A stretch of 64,000 bases of DNA from Bacteroidia bacterium. GTDB lineage: Bacteria; Bacteroidota; Bacteroidia; SXHM01. Position numbers and translations under genes: made by a program. The notes below the pieces were generated by a model. That model searched no databases. It was not told where the DNA came from and saw only the letters and a program-made list of their open reading frames with translations. Below, in pieces: positions 7,759 to 16,716 of this stretch (positions within the stretch are counted from its first letter, which is position 1; every line of letters starts with the position of its first letter). The stretch spans positions 1-64,000 of the forward strand of contig JAJVIC010000002.1 of NCBI GenBank assembly GCA_022072225.1. The letters run 5' to 3'.

Positions 7759-8325
7759 TTATTTTTTTTTCTTTTTTGTTTTTGAACCTGATGATTTGAT
7801 TTTGTTCAAACTTCTGGTTTCGCCAAATAGTTCCCGTGATTTTTTGTTGTATGCTTTTGCAGCTTCTTCTGCAGTTTTGAAAAAACCGAGATTATAATTT
7901 ACACCTTTATGATAGAGGTTTGCTCTGTAGCGTTTGTTTTCTTTTGTTACACCGCGGTATCCGCTTTTGTTGGTGGTAGTGCTGTTTGATCTGCGCAACT
8001 CGCTCATTGTCACATACTCAAGGTTGTCTATGCGGCAGTCTGCTACATTTCCGTTTTTGAAACGAAGAAATAATTTGCGCGAGCTTTTGGGCTTTTTTAC
8101 AAATTTTTCGGCCAGCCAGCGATGTAAATAAATGGTTTCATATACCAAACCTTTTTTAGTGGTTATACAACGCTGAAAAATGGCATAGCCACTTGAGTGA
8201 GCGCGCAAATTCTCCAAAAAATTAATAGACGAAAGTTTTTTATCGGCTTTTACAGCTTTGTACCCTTTTTCATCAAGAACTGCTGTGTCGTTCTTGGTGT
8301 TTTTAAGTTTGATTTTGTAACTCAT
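7759..8325 (-). CDS. AP2-domain protein with a degenerate HNH region
   Basis: A 188-residue, very lysine-rich protein. Residues about 125-170 form an AP2 DNA-binding domain (SGYRGVTKENKRYRANLY ... GFFKTAEEAAKAYNKKSRELFGE). The preceding part has the layout of an HNH_3 homing endonuclease (HRWLAEKF, then KNGNVADCRIDNLEYVT), but the catalytic His normally found before KNG is replaced by Phe (LRFKNG). It therefore looks like a homing-endonuclease descendant turned DNA-binding protein. The C-terminus is a run of lysines. It lies 12 bases upstream of folD on the same strand. Confidence 0.8.
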   Translation of the reverse strand: MSYKIKLKNTKNDTAVLDEKGYKAVKADKKLSSINFLENLRAHSSGYAIFQRCITTKKGLVYETIYLHRWLAEKFVKKPKSSRKLFLRFKNGNVADCRIDNLEYVTMSELRRSNSTTTNKSGYRGVTKENKRYRANLYHKGVNYNLGFFKTAEEAAKAYNKKSRELFGETRSLNKIKSSGSKTKKKKK

Positions 8326-8337
8326 TTTGTGGGGTTG

Positions 8338-9225
8338 TTAGTGGTTAATAATCAATTTGTTGCTCAAAGATAATAAAGTATTTTTTAATAAAGCAACAAT
8401 TGTCATCGGACCAACCCCTCCGGGCACCGGAGTAATGTAACTGCTTAAAGGCGCTACTTCGTCAAAATCCACATCGCCAACTATGCGATAACCTTTAGGA
8501 TTATCAGGTGCGTCTATTCGTGTGATTCCCACATCGATAACAACCACGCCCCGCTTTACCATAGCGGCTTTTACAAAATTAGGCTTACCCAGTGCAACTA
8601 CTAAAATATCAGCTTCCCGGGTATACTTTTCAATGTTTGGAGTACGGCTGTGACAAAGTGTTACAGTACAGTTTCCCGGATAGGTATTTCTTGATAATAA
8701 AATACTTACCGGTGAACCAACAATATTGCTTCTGCCTAAAACAACGCAATGTTTTCCCGCTGTTTCAATTTTATAGCGTTCCAGCAGTTGCATAATTCCA
8801 TAAGGGGTGGCGGAAACAAATGTTGGAAGGTTAAGTGCCAGTTTCCCTACATTTAACGGGTGAAAACCATCTACATCTTTTTCAGGGTGAATGGTTTCGG
8901 TTACTTTTTTCTCAGAAATGTGTTTTGGAAGCGGAAGCTGTACAATAAGCCCGTCAATATCTGTGTTTTTATTTATTTTAAGAACCTCTTCAAGCAGTTC
9001 AGCTTCTGTTACATCTGCCGGAAAGCGAATGAGGGTACTGTTAAATCCTACTTTTTTGCAGGCTTTTACCTTTGAGGCAATATAAGTTTCACTGGCACCG
9101 TCATTACCAACCAGAATGGCAGCAAGGTGAGGTCTTTTTCCTCCATTTCTAACAATGTTTTCTACTTCAAGAGCTAATTCTGTTTTAATCTGCTCTGCTG
9201 TTTGTTTGCCGTCAATTAATATCAT
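8338..9225 (-). CDS. folD: Bifunctional methylenetetrahydrofolate dehydrogenase / cyclohydrolase
   Basis: Full-length FolD (295 residues; family about 285-300) interconverting methylene-, methenyl- and formyl-tetrahydrofolate in one-carbon metabolism. Visible signatures: [14 protein letters not shown] with the catalytic Lys, [11 protein letters not shown], the Rossmann segment [13 protein letters not shown], and [20 protein letters not shown] box on the minus strand (9249-9256) sits 23 bases before the start. The AP2 gene follows directly and may be cotranscribed. Confidence 0.97.
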   Translation of the reverse strand: MILIDGKQTAEQIKTELALEVENIVRNGGKRPHLAAILVGNDGASETYIASKVKACKKVGFNSTLIRFPADVTEAELLEEVLKINKNTDIDGLIVQLPLPKHISEKKVTETIHPEKDVDGFHPLNVGKLALNLPTFVSATPYGIMQLLERYKIETAGKHCVVLGRSNIVGSPVSILLSRNTYPGNCTVTLCHSRTPNIEKYTREADILVVALGKPNFVKAAMVKRGVVVIDVGITRIDAPDNPKGYRIVGDVDFDEVAPLSSYITPVPGGVGPMTIVALLKNTLLSLSNKLIINH

Positions 9226-9248
9226 TGCCTGAATAAAGTCGTTTGCGG

Positions 9249-9256
9249 CAAAAGTA
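9249..9256 (-). promoter_or_regulatory. -7 box TACTTTTG of folD
   Basis: Matches TAnnTTTG on the minus strand, giving a short leader of roughly 17-20 nt before the folD ATG. No exact TTTG was seen at the -33 distance. Confidence 0.55.
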
Positions 9257-9289
9257 GAAAAATAGGTGTCGATTTTAACTAAAGCAGGT

Positions 9290-10228
9290 TTACTGAGAAA
9301 GTGTGAGCAGGAATTTTTGCTTCATCTGAGTTTTTTCAAACATGCCACTTATGTCTCTGTATTGGGGTGGTGAACTTCCGTCCCAGGCATTTGTTTGTTG
9401 GTCAGTCATACCAGCCATACCGTTTACAGGATAACCGTTCATCATACCCATACCATTATAACTGTCAAGCATTGCGTTTCCTGTTCCGTTGGGTGTGCCA
9501 CCATAGTTCTGCATGGCTCCGCTGTTTACAACGCTGGCCGCATTGTTAGAGTTTAAACCTTTGATGTTGAAGTTTTCCATATCGGGTTGCGACACAGCAA
9601 ATATCTCGACCTCAAGGGTGAACTCTTTGTTAAGTTCTGTTGCTGCTTCGTTACTGTCCACTAATTCTGAAAATGGAATTGCAATTTCATAAACAAGCGT
9701 ATTAATGCTGTCCCAATTCATAGCTAATAGAATGTTTTTACTTTCTTTTATTAGGACTAAACCGTTGCTTTTTTTAAATCCATTGGTAAGCATGGTGTAA
9801 TTGTTTAACAGAAAAGCAGCTTTTAAACCGGCTATAGTGTTTGGTTTTTCAATTAATATTTCGTCTTCCTTGTTTTTTTTATCAGTCTTTTTGAGTGGAA
9901 ACTGAATTGCTGCATTCAGTTTGTTTTTCCCTTTTGTACTGATGCTTACCTGCATTCCCGCCTGCATTATTTTATCCTGATTTACCGGGTCGGGACATTG
10001 AAAGCACAGGTAAAGTGTGATGTCGTCATTGGCAATGGCAAACATCAGTTTGGTCTTTGACTCATATAATCCAAAGGGATTAATCCACTCCTGTGCGCTG
10101 CCATCAATGGTAACAGGTTTTGTTATCCGTTTTGACTGTGTTGTTGTTTGCGAAAATGAATTGAAGCAGGGGAAAACCAGTGTGGCTGTTACCACAAGGC
10201 ATGTAAAAAAAGAATAGCGTTTGAACAT
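9290..10228 (-). CDS. Secreted protein with a CBM9/DOMON-like domain, unknown role
   Basis: A 312-residue protein with a Sec signal peptide (cut near SFSQTTT). Residues about 35-215 ([14 protein letters not shown] ... [18 protein letters not shown]) resemble the CBM9-like beta-sandwich found in many Bacteroidota outer-membrane-associated proteins. The last 80 residues are Gly/Asn/Met-rich ([16 protein letters not shown]) and look disordered. It starts 3 bases after the ffh stop, so the two are probably cotranscribed, although no functional link is evident. Confidence 0.65.
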   Translation of the reverse strand: MFKRYSFFTCLVVTATLVFPCFNSFSQTTTQSKRITKPVTIDGSAQEWINPFGLYESKTKLMFAIANDDITLYLCFQCPDPVNQDKIMQAGMQVSISTKGKNKLNAAIQFPLKKTDKKNKEDEILIEKPNTIAGLKAAFLLNNYTMLTNGFKKSNGLVLIKESKNILLAMNWDSINTLVYEIAIPFSELVDSNEAATELNKEFTLEVEIFAVSQPDMENFNIKGLNSNNAASVVNSGAMQNYGGTPNGTGNAMLDSYNGMGMMNGYPVNGMAGMTDQQTNAWDGSSPPQYRDISGMFEKTQMKQKFLLTLSQ

Positions 10229-10231
10229 TAT

Positions 10232-11569
10232 CTATTTTCTCATTCCCGCAGGCATATTGCGCATCATTTTTGCCATGGCATTTTTGTCCTGGAACATTTT
10301 CATCATCTTGCGGGTGTCTTCAAACTGTTTTATAAGTTTGTTTACCTCCGTAACATTGGTTCCGCTCCCGGCTGCAATGCGGTTTTTGCGGCTTCCGTTA
10401 ATGATAGCAGGATTTTCTCTTTCCTCTTTGGTCATGGATTGGATAATGGCTTCAATGCCTTTAAAAGCATCGTCATTAATATCTACATCTTTCATGGCTT
10501 TGCCCATTCCCGGTATCATGCCTACCAAATCTTTGATGTTTCCCATTTTTTTGATTTGCTGCAATTGCGAAAGAAAGTCATTGAAGTTAAACTGATCTTT
10601 TGCAATTTTCTTTTGCAGCGCTTTTGCTTTTTCTTCATCAAATTGTTCCTGCGCACGCTCTACCAACGAAACAATGTCACCCATTCCCAGGATACGGTCT
10701 GCCATCCGTTCAGGATAGAAAATATCCAAGGCCTCCATCTTCTCACCCAAACCAACAAATTTGATAGGCTTATCAACCGTATAGCGAATGCTTAATGCCG
10801 CACCACCGCGCGTATCACCATCTAATTTGGTAAGCACAACGCCATCGAAATTCAGTCGCTCGTTGAAGGTTTTAGCAGTGTTCACGGCATCTTGTCCGGT
10901 CATGGAATCTACCACAAACAAAGTCTCCGAAGGATTAACGGCTTTTTTTACCGCTTCAATCTCCCTCATCATTTCTTCATCAACAGCCAAACGACCGGCA
11001 GTGTCGATTATGACTACATTCTTGTGATTTTCTTTCGCAAATTTTATGGCATTCAAAGCAATCTGAACAGCGTTTTTGTTTTCAGGTTCGCTGTAAACTT
11101 CAACACCAACCTGTTCTCCCAGTACTTTCAACTGGTCAATAGCGGCAGGGCGGTAAATATCGCAGGCTGTCAGTAATACATGCTTTTGTCTTTTATTTTT
11201 CAGGTGAAGCGCCAGTTTTCCTGTAAAGGTTGTTTTACCCGAACCTTGTAAACCGGCAACCAGAATAATTGCGGGATTGCCGTCAATGTTAATGTCGGTT
11301 CGGCTTCCGCCCATCAGCTTCACCAACTCATCGTGGGTGATTTTCACCATCAGTTGCCCGGGCGAAACTGCGGTAAGCACGTTTTGTCCCAATGCTTTTT
11401 CTTTCACCGTGTCGGTAAAAGTTTTGGCTATTTTAAAATTTACGTCAGCATCTAACAGTGCTTTGCGCACTTCTTTCAGCGTTTCGGCAACGTTGATTTC
11501 AGTAATGCTTCCCTGTCCTTTTAAAATTTTAAAGGCCCTGTCAAATTTTTCACTTAAACTTTCAAACAT
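10232..11569 (-). CDS. ffh: Signal recognition particle GTPase
   Basis: 445-residue SRP54 homologue that binds signal peptides and the SRP RNA for co-translational targeting. The N helical bundle leads into the G domain (AGLQGSGKTTF, DTAGRLAVDEEM, TKLDGDTRGG) and then the Met-rich M domain (from about residue 300, with QLQQIKKMGNIKDLVGMIPGM). The C-terminal region ends in the usual Met-rich stretch. Its RNA partner is encoded at 19341-19438. Only 4 bases separate it from the upstream lipoprotein gene. Confidence 0.98.
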   Translation of the reverse strand: MFESLSEKFDRAFKILKGQGSITEINVAETLKEVRKALLDADVNFKIAKTFTDTVKEKALGQNVLTAVSPGQLMVKITHDELVKLMGGSRTDINIDGNPAIILVAGLQGSGKTTFTGKLALHLKNKRQKHVLLTACDIYRPAAIDQLKVLGEQVGVEVYSEPENKNAVQIALNAIKFAKENHKNVVIIDTAGRLAVDEEMMREIEAVKKAVNPSETLFVVDSMTGQDAVNTAKTFNERLNFDGVVLTKLDGDTRGGAALSIRYTVDKPIKFVGLGEKMEALDIFYPERMADRILGMGDIVSLVERAQEQFDEEKAKALQKKIAKDQFNFNDFLSQLQQIKKMGNIKDLVGMIPGMGKAMKDVDINDDAFKGIEAIIQSMTKEERENPAIINGSRKNRIAAGSGTNVTEVNKLIKQFEDTRKMMKMFQDKNAMAKMMRNMPAGMRK

Positions 11570-11573
11570 GATT

Positions 11574-12356
11574 TCAGATTTTAATTATTCGTCCGCTGGA
11601 AGTGTAGTTGGCATAGGCTTCAACTGCATTTCCTGTGTAATAAACATTTCCAACCCAGTCTATTTTTGCTCCAATTTCCTGTGACACATTCAGGTGAAAA
11701 TCTCCTGTTCCCGAAGTCTGGATATAGGCTTTTTTCACTGACAGATTGCTGGCTTCAATAATTGAACTGCCAATAAAAAACACTTCGAAAAGTTCACAAT
11801 TACCCGAGAGGTTGAGGTTGCCTTCACAAGCTGAAAGATTTCCGAGAAGATGTGGGATATCTAACTTCAAATCTACATCTCCCGAGCTGGTCATTTTTAT
11901 CAGAAGTGTACGGTCTTTTATAGCGTTAACGCTTGTGATTGCCGAAGTTGCTTCGTTAATAAGTCCTCCCGGTGAGGGCATTGTTACATGCACATTGACA
12001 GGAGTTGTAAAGCTACGAACCCAATTGCAGGTATTGTCGTTTTTTATAATCAGTTTGTTGTTCTTAACTTCTGTTTTTATCAACGGAATAAGGTTTTCAC
12101 CGGCTTCAACTTTTATTTCAAAAAAAGTGTCGGTGGTAAGATATACGCTAATGTTGTCATGCGACTGAATGGTGTCAAAAGCGGCAACTGTTCTGTATTC
12201 TACGGCTATATCGCCCGTGCTTTTAAAGCAGTCTCCCATGTTTTCTTTTTTGCACGAGCTGATAAAAGGTGCAGAGGCTATGAGCAAAATAAGAAATTTT
12301 ACCGCAGAGGCGTAGAGGCGCAAAGTTTCAGCAATACGGTTATTTCTATTCTTCAT
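11574..12356 (-). CDS. DUF2807-type (head GIN domain) lipoprotein
   Basis: A 260-residue envelope lipoprotein (lipobox ending SSCKKEN near residue 35) followed by a DUF2807 right-handed beta structure with repeated short strands (VDLKLDIP ... LNLSGNCELFEVFFIGSSIIEASNLSVKKAYIQTSGTGDF, broken here across the domain). The role is unknown; such proteins are common in Bacteroidota. Oddly, codons for AETLRLYASAVK in the N-terminus are supplied by a dispersed ACCGCAGAGGCG repeat (12298-12330), so the start seems to have been remodelled by repeat insertion. No internal Met exists before the signal core. Confidence 0.75.
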   Translation of the reverse strand: MKNRNNRIAETLRLYASAVKFLILLIASAPFISSCKKENMGDCFKSTGDIAVEYRTVAAFDTIQSHDNISVYLTTDTFFEIKVEAGENLIPLIKTEVKNNKLIIKNDNTCNWVRSFTTPVNVHVTMPSPGGLINEATSAITSVNAIKDRTLLIKMTSSGDVDLKLDIPHLLGNLSACEGNLNLSGNCELFEVFFIGSSIIEASNLSVKKAYIQTSGTGDFHLNVSQEIGAKIDWVGNVYYTGNAVEAYANYTSSGRIIKI

Positions 12357-12390
12357 TGATATTTCTTAGCGTCTCTGCGGTGAAAAAATT
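12298..12390. repeat. Pair of dispersed ACCGCAGAG repeats facing each other
   Basis: TTTACCGCAGAGGCG...GCGCAAAG (12298-12325) and AGCGTCTCTGCGGTGAAAAA (12368-12387) are inverted relatives. They flank the first codons of the DUF2807 gene and reach the purA stop codon at 12389. Relatives occur at 17657, 46510-46600, 47109-47175 and 51326-51360. Confidence 0.75.
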
Positions 12391-13699
12391 AAACAGCCAC
12401 TTCCTCGGTGTTATTTCTGAAGAGCGTTTGTCCTCTGTCTGGTCCAACCGAGATAATTTTTACAGGAACGCCTGTTTCCTTTTCAATGAATTCAACATAA
12501 GCAGCAAGTTCCTCAGGAATGTCGTTGATAGATGTAATGTCGTCAAGTTTAGCATTCCAGCCTGGCAACTCGGTGTAAACGGGTTGTAGTAATTCAGGTG
12601 AAATATCATAGGGCAAATAGCTGATGTTTTTGCCGTTGTAGTTATAACCGGTGCAAACTTTAATAGTTTTAAAACCGCTTAACACATCGGCTTTCATCAT
12701 AATCAGTTGTGTAGCTCCGTTGAGCATTATGGCGTATTTAAGCGCAGGTAAGTCCAGCCAGCCACAGCGTCTTGGTCTTCCGGTAGTAGAACCAAATTCC
12801 GCACCTACCTGACGCATTTGTTCACCAATCTCGTTTTCCAGTTCTGTAGGAAACGGACCGCTGCCAACACGCGTGCAATACGCCTTGAAAATACCAATCA
12901 CCTCGCCTGTGCGGTTAGGTGCAATGCCAAGTCCGGTGCAGGCTCCGGCACAAATGGTATTGGATGAAGTTACAAAAGGGTAGGAGCCGAAATCAATATC
13001 TAATAACGAACCCTGAGCTCCTTCTGCCAGTACTTTTTTGCCTTCGTTCAGGTATTGGTTTACAACAATCTCGCTGTCGATTTGTGTGAAGCTTTTCAGA
13101 AGTTCAATGCCCTCAAACCATGCAGGCTCAACTTCTGCAAGGTTGTAGCTGAAATCATAAAAGCTCAGTATCTGAGCATGTTTCTCTTTCAGGAAATTGT
13201 ATTTCTCTTTGAATTTGGTGCTTTCAATATCGCCCACACGCAAGCCGTTGCGGCCTGTTTTATCCATGTAAGTGGGACCGATACCTTTCAGCGTTGAACC
13301 GATTTTCTCTTTTCCTTTAGAGCTTTCAGAGGCAGCGTCCAAAAACTTATGCGTAGGAAGTATTAAATGCGCTTTGCGAGAAATAAAAAGGCGTTTGCGA
13401 ATGTCAAAACCGAACTTCTCCAATGCATCAATTTCTTTTTTGAAAACCACAGGGTCTATCACCACACCATTGCCTATTATGTTAATGCAATTTTCTCTGA
13501 AAATACCGCTTGGAATGGTGTGTAGTACGTGTTTAATTTCATTGAATTTTAGGGTGTGTCCAGCGTTTGGGCCGCCTTGGAAACGAGCTATCACATCATA
13601 GTGTGGTGTAAGAACGTCAACAATTTTTCCTTTCCCTTCGTCTCCCCATTGAAGACCTAATAATACGTCTGCTTTCATTTGATTTTGGTCAATAGTCAT
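12389..13699 (-). CDS. purA: Adenylosuccinate synthetase
   Basis: 436 residues, normal family length. It condenses IMP and aspartate to adenylosuccinate with GTP on the way to AMP. Visible: the N-terminal GDEGKGKIVD loop, GGPNAGHT, GSTLKGIGPTYMDK, the TTGRPRRCGWLD motif and the C-terminal GPDRGQT. It lies in a minus-strand run with STAS and Fur-family genes upstream. Confidence 0.98.
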   Translation of the reverse strand: MTIDQNQMKADVLLGLQWGDEGKGKIVDVLTPHYDVIARFQGGPNAGHTLKFNEIKHVLHTIPSGIFRENCINIIGNGVVIDPVVFKKEIDALEKFGFDIRKRLFISRKAHLILPTHKFLDAASESSKGKEKIGSTLKGIGPTYMDKTGRNGLRVGDIESTKFKEKYNFLKEKHAQILSFYDFSYNLAEVEPAWFEGIELLKSFTQIDSEIVVNQYLNEGKKVLAEGAQGSLLDIDFGSYPFVTSSNTICAGACTGLGIAPNRTGEVIGIFKAYCTRVGSGPFPTELENEIGEQMRQVGAEFGSTTGRPRRCGWLDLPALKYAIMLNGATQLIMMKADVLSGFKTIKVCTGYNYNGKNISYLPYDISPELLQPVYTELPGWNAKLDDITSINDIPEELAAYVEFIEKETGVPVKIISVGPDRGQTLFRNNTEEVAV

Positions 13700-13749
13700 T
13701 GGTTTTTTGTTGTTGGAAAACCAAAAACAAGTACCGGTTTATAAATAAT

Positions 13750-14094
13750 TTAATTGAATTTCTGTTCTGCTTCGCTGAAACTATCAACCACCGAATAAAC
13801 CGAAGTTAGCTTGGTGATGATAAAGAGTTGTTTTACTTTTTTTGAAAGCTCACACAGCACGGCTTCACCGCCTGAATTGCGGGCTTTGGTTAAGATGTGG
13901 AGTAATACGCCTAATCCTGAACTGTTCATATATTCCAGTGTTTTGCCGTCAATTACGAATTTGTTTTTTCCGCCTGCAATTAAACTCTCCACCTCTGAAA
14001 TAAGTGTTTCGGCTTCGTTCTTTTCAATCAGTCTTCCGCCAATTGAAACAAGTGTATAGTTTGGTTTTTCTGAAATAGTGTAATTAAAACTCAT
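13750..14094 (-). CDS. STAS-domain anti-sigma factor antagonist-like protein
   Basis: A 114-residue single STAS domain. The switch motif EYMNSSGLGVLLH (about residues 54-66) contains the Ser that partner kinases phosphorylate. Such proteins counter anti-sigma factors or act in partner-switch modules. No kinase is adjacent; the SiaB-like kinase at 7091 is the nearest candidate, which is inference only. Confidence 0.85.
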   Translation of the reverse strand: MSFNYTISEKPNYTLVSIGGRLIEKNEAETLISEVESLIAGGKNKFVIDGKTLEYMNSSGLGVLLHILTKARNSGGEAVLCELSKKVKQLFIITKLTSVYSVVDSFSEAEQKFN

Positions 14095-14127
14095 AATGTT
14101 TTTTAAGTTATGGGTTAAACTGTTTTT

Positions 14128-14613
14128 TTAATTCTGGTTTCGTTCGCACTTTCCTTTGGCTGAAAGCATTTTGCAACTTCCGTAGAAGTTTAACGAGTGA
14201 TGGCTGATGTTGAAATTAAGCAGTTCGCCTGCCATGTTTTGTATCTGCTGTATACGCGGGTCGCAGAATTCAAATACTTTACCGCAGTCTTCACAAATCA
14301 AATGGTCGTGTTGGCGGTATTTGTATGATTTTTCAAATCGAGCAAGGTTTTTTCCGAACTGGTGTTTGGTTACCAACTTGGCATCAAGCAGCAGTTCAAT
14401 GGTATTGTAAAGTGTTGCCCGGCTTACCTGATATTTTTTTTGTTTCATTTTCAGGTAAAGCGATTCAATATCAAAATGCTCGCTCTGTGAATAGATTTCG
14501 CTGAGTATGGCAAAACGCTCCGGTGTTTTCCGGTGTCCGTGTTTTTCAAGGTAATCGGTGAAAATTTTCTTTACCGTTTCCTTCGTTTCGTTTTTCAGTT
14601 CTGCAACAGGCAT
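14128..14613 (-). CDS. Fur-family metalloregulator
   Basis: 161-residue transcriptional regulator. The winged-helix part contains [15 protein letters not shown] and [21 protein letters not shown] in the usual Fur order, followed by the [15 protein letters not shown] zinc site (CxxC) and a second Cys pair near the C-terminus ([10 protein letters not shown]). It could be Fur, PerR or Zur; the metal is not determinable. It is the first gene of a run with the STAS gene and purA. Confidence 0.9.
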   Translation of the reverse strand: MPVAELKNETKETVKKIFTDYLEKHGHRKTPERFAILSEIYSQSEHFDIESLYLKMKQKKYQVSRATLYNTIELLLDAKLVTKHQFGKNLARFEKSYKYRQHDHLICEDCGKVFEFCDPRIQQIQNMAGELLNFNISHHSLNFYGSCKMLSAKGKCERNQN

Positions 14614-14616
14614 TTT

Positions 14617-14680
14617 GTTTAGTCCGTAGTCCGTAGCCCGTAGTCCGCAGTCCGTGGACTATGGTCTATCAGCTATTGAC
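14617..14680. repeat. Dispersed AGTCCGTAG-type repeat
   Basis: Several near-copies of TAGTCCGTAG followed by GGACTATGGTCTA. It is related to 4324-4378 and lies between the Fur-family start and the Kazal gene stop. Confidence 0.7.
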
Positions 14681-14710
14681 TGATTTTTTCAGCGTTTAAA
14701 AGTAGAAATT

Positions 14711-15208
14711 TTAATTGTCTCCACGATTGAGTTTTACAAATTTTTCAATCTGGTAATATCCCTGACTTTCAATAACCATGATGTATACTCCTTTATCAAA
14801 GTTGGAGATATCGAAATTTGACACTTGTAACAAATACGGATAAGGGATATAATAGTCCTGGAAAAATTTAATGTTTCCATATACGTCAAATATGTAGAGG
14901 TTTACATAGCTTTCAACCTTTACGGCAATGTTGATGTTAAGAAAGTCGATAGCAAGTGTTGGAAAAAAAAAGTAATGAAGGGGCTCGCAAGGGCCTGCTG
15001 TATATTGCCCGGGGATTACACCATCGCTGGTTGCAAAGCACTGGTTACGGTATGTTTTTCCGTTACAGCCGCAAATGGGTTCATACACACTTCCGCAAAC
15101 AGGAGTAGGGTTAATATAAAGGGAGTCGATGCAACCATTAGAAAATTGCGCTTTAGCAGCAGGCAGCAGGCAGACAATAAACAATATAAGCAGCGAAGTT
15201 TTTTTCAT
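14711..15208 (-). CDS. Secreted Kazal-type protease inhibitor with a T9SS-like tail
   Basis: A 165-residue protein: signal peptide (cut after AKA), then a Kazal-like domain at about residues 35-75 with the pattern VCGSVYEPICGCNGKTYRNQC ending in GPC, interrupted here only for length. The remaining 90 residues have beta strands ending YIMVIESQGYYQIEKFVKL, like a T9SS type A sorting domain but without the PNP start. The role would be inhibition of serine proteases outside the cell. A TATCTTTG box lies only 5 bases before the ATG. Confidence 0.75.
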   Translation of the reverse strand: MKKTSLLILFIVCLLPAAKAQFSNGCIDSLYINPTPVCGSVYEPICGCNGKTYRNQCFATSDGVIPGQYTAGPCEPLHYFFFPTLAIDFLNINIAVKVESYVNLYIFDVYGNIKFFQDYYIPYPYLLQVSNFDISNFDKGVYIMVIESQGYYQIEKFVKLNRGDN

Positions 15209-15213
15209 TGCTG

Positions 15214-15221
15214 CAAAGATA
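15214..15221 (-). promoter_or_regulatory. -7 box TATCTTTG directly before the Kazal gene
   Basis: On the minus strand the box ends 5 bases before the ATG. Since starts usually lie 5-7 bases downstream of this box, the transcript may be leaderless. Confidence 0.5.
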
Positions 15222-15225
15222 GAAA

Positions 15226-16635
15226 CTAATACCCCAAAATCTTCAACATCGATTTATAACTCTGTTCCTTAGCAAAAAGTTTGGTAGTTATTTCCCCGTC
15301 TTCATCGCGGTTGATGATAACATGCTTTGGAGCAGGAATAAGACAATGCTGTGTTCCGCCATATCCTGCCAATGATTCCTGATATGCACCCGTGTGAAAA
15401 AAGCCTATGTAAAGCGGTTCTTGCTTATCTGTTTTTGGTAAGAATACCTGATTAACGTGTGCCTCTGAATTGTAATAATCCAGGCTGTCGCAGGTTAATC
15501 CGCCAAGATTTACGCGTTGGTATTCTTTGTCCCACTTATTGAGTGAAAGCATTAAAAACCGGTGGTTTATTCCCCAAATATCGGGCAGGGTGGTTATGAA
15601 CGAACTGTCAATCATATACCACAACTCATTATCGTTCTGAAGTTTCTGGTCAATAATTGAATACAGTGCAGCACCGCTTTCGCTAACGGTAAATGAACCA
15701 AACTCGGTAAAAATATTGGGTTCGTCCACTTCGTTTTCTTCACAGTAGTTCTTTATTTTAGATACAATCTCTTCGGTCATGTATTCATAATCGTAGTGGA
15801 AGTTCAGTGAAGTACGAATAGGAAATCCACCGCCAATATTTAAGGAGTTTAATTCAGGGCAAATCTTTTTCAACTCGCAGTAAACGCTCAGGCATTTGTT
15901 CAGTTCGCTCCAGTAGTAGGCATTATCTTTAATACCTGAGTTGATAAAGAAGTGCAACATTTTAAGTTCAAATTTCGGGTTGCTCTCAATATGGTCTTTG
16001 TAATACTGAACAATATCTTTATAGCGAATACCCAGACGGGAGGTGTAAAACTCAAATGTAGGTTCTTCTTCTGATGCAATGCGAATTCCAATTTTGCATT
16101 TCTTTTTAAAGCTTTTCTTATAGTAATCCAACTCATTCATGTTATCCAGAACCGGAATAACATTGGTAAAACCCGAGTTTACAAGGTCAGAAATATATTC
16201 GGTATAGGCAGGACGTTTATAACCGTTGCAAACAATAAAGGTATCCTTACTTATTTTGCCGCTTTTGTAAAGGCTTTTAATAATAGGAATATCAAAGGCT
16301 GAGGAGGTTTCCAGATGCACATCGTTTTTTAATACTTCTTCCAGAATAAAAGAGAAGTGCGAGCTTTTGGTGCAGTAGCAATAGGTATATTTTCCTTTGT
16401 AGTCTACTTTAGCCATAGCCACATTAAACAGTCTTTTGGCTTTCTGTATCTGGGAACTTATTTTAGGTAAATAAGTGATTTTTAGAGGAGTTCCGTATTG
16501 CTCAATGATATCCATCAGATTAATATCGTGGAAATAAAGTTCATTATCCTCTACTTTAAATCCCTCTTGCGGAAATTCAAAAGTTTGGTTAATGAGGTCG
16601 GCATAAGTGTTTTCCATTTTAGAAATCTGTTTCAT
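15226..16635 (-). CDS. speA: Biosynthetic arginine decarboxylase (PLP fold type III)
   Basis: About 469 residues (463 if translation begins at MENTYADL). It decarboxylates arginine to agmatine for polyamine synthesis. The PLP-binding Lys lies in YCYCTKSSHF; the Gly-rich phosphate loop is NIGGGFPI; and the C-terminal barrel carries CDSLDYYN and FFHTGAYQESL. It is shorter than E. coli SpeA, matching the compact form usual in Bacteroidota. Agmatine-using genes are not adjacent, but the citrulline hydrolase ctlX is next upstream. Confidence 0.88.
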   Translation of the reverse strand: MKQISKMENTYADLINQTFEFPQEGFKVEDNELYFHDINLMDIIEQYGTPLKITYLPKISSQIQKAKRLFNVAMAKVDYKGKYTYCYCTKSSHFSFILEEVLKNDVHLETSSAFDIPIIKSLYKSGKISKDTFIVCNGYKRPAYTEYISDLVNSGFTNVIPVLDNMNELDYYKKSFKKKCKIGIRIASEEEPTFEFYTSRLGIRYKDIVQYYKDHIESNPKFELKMLHFFINSGIKDNAYYWSELNKCLSVYCELKKICPELNSLNIGGGFPIRTSLNFHYDYEYMTEEIVSKIKNYCEENEVDEPNIFTEFGSFTVSESGAALYSIIDQKLQNDNELWYMIDSSFITTLPDIWGINHRFLMLSLNKWDKEYQRVNLGGLTCDSLDYYNSEAHVNQVFLPKTDKQEPLYIGFFHTGAYQESLAGYGGTQHCLIPAPKHVIINRDEDGEITTKLFAKEQSYKSMLKILGY

Positions 16636-16688
16636 ATTCCGTAATAATTAAGTGATAAATCCGAGTAACCCGGATTGTGATTTTTTTG

Positions 16689-16696
16689 CAAATGTA
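16689..16696 (-). promoter_or_regulatory. -7 box TACATTTG for the arginine decarboxylase gene
   Basis: Consensus match on the minus strand, 53 bases before the ATG at 16635. It suggests speA is transcribed separately from ctlX. Confidence 0.5.
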
Positions 16697-16716
16697 AGTG
16701 ATTCGGATTTCCCTTT

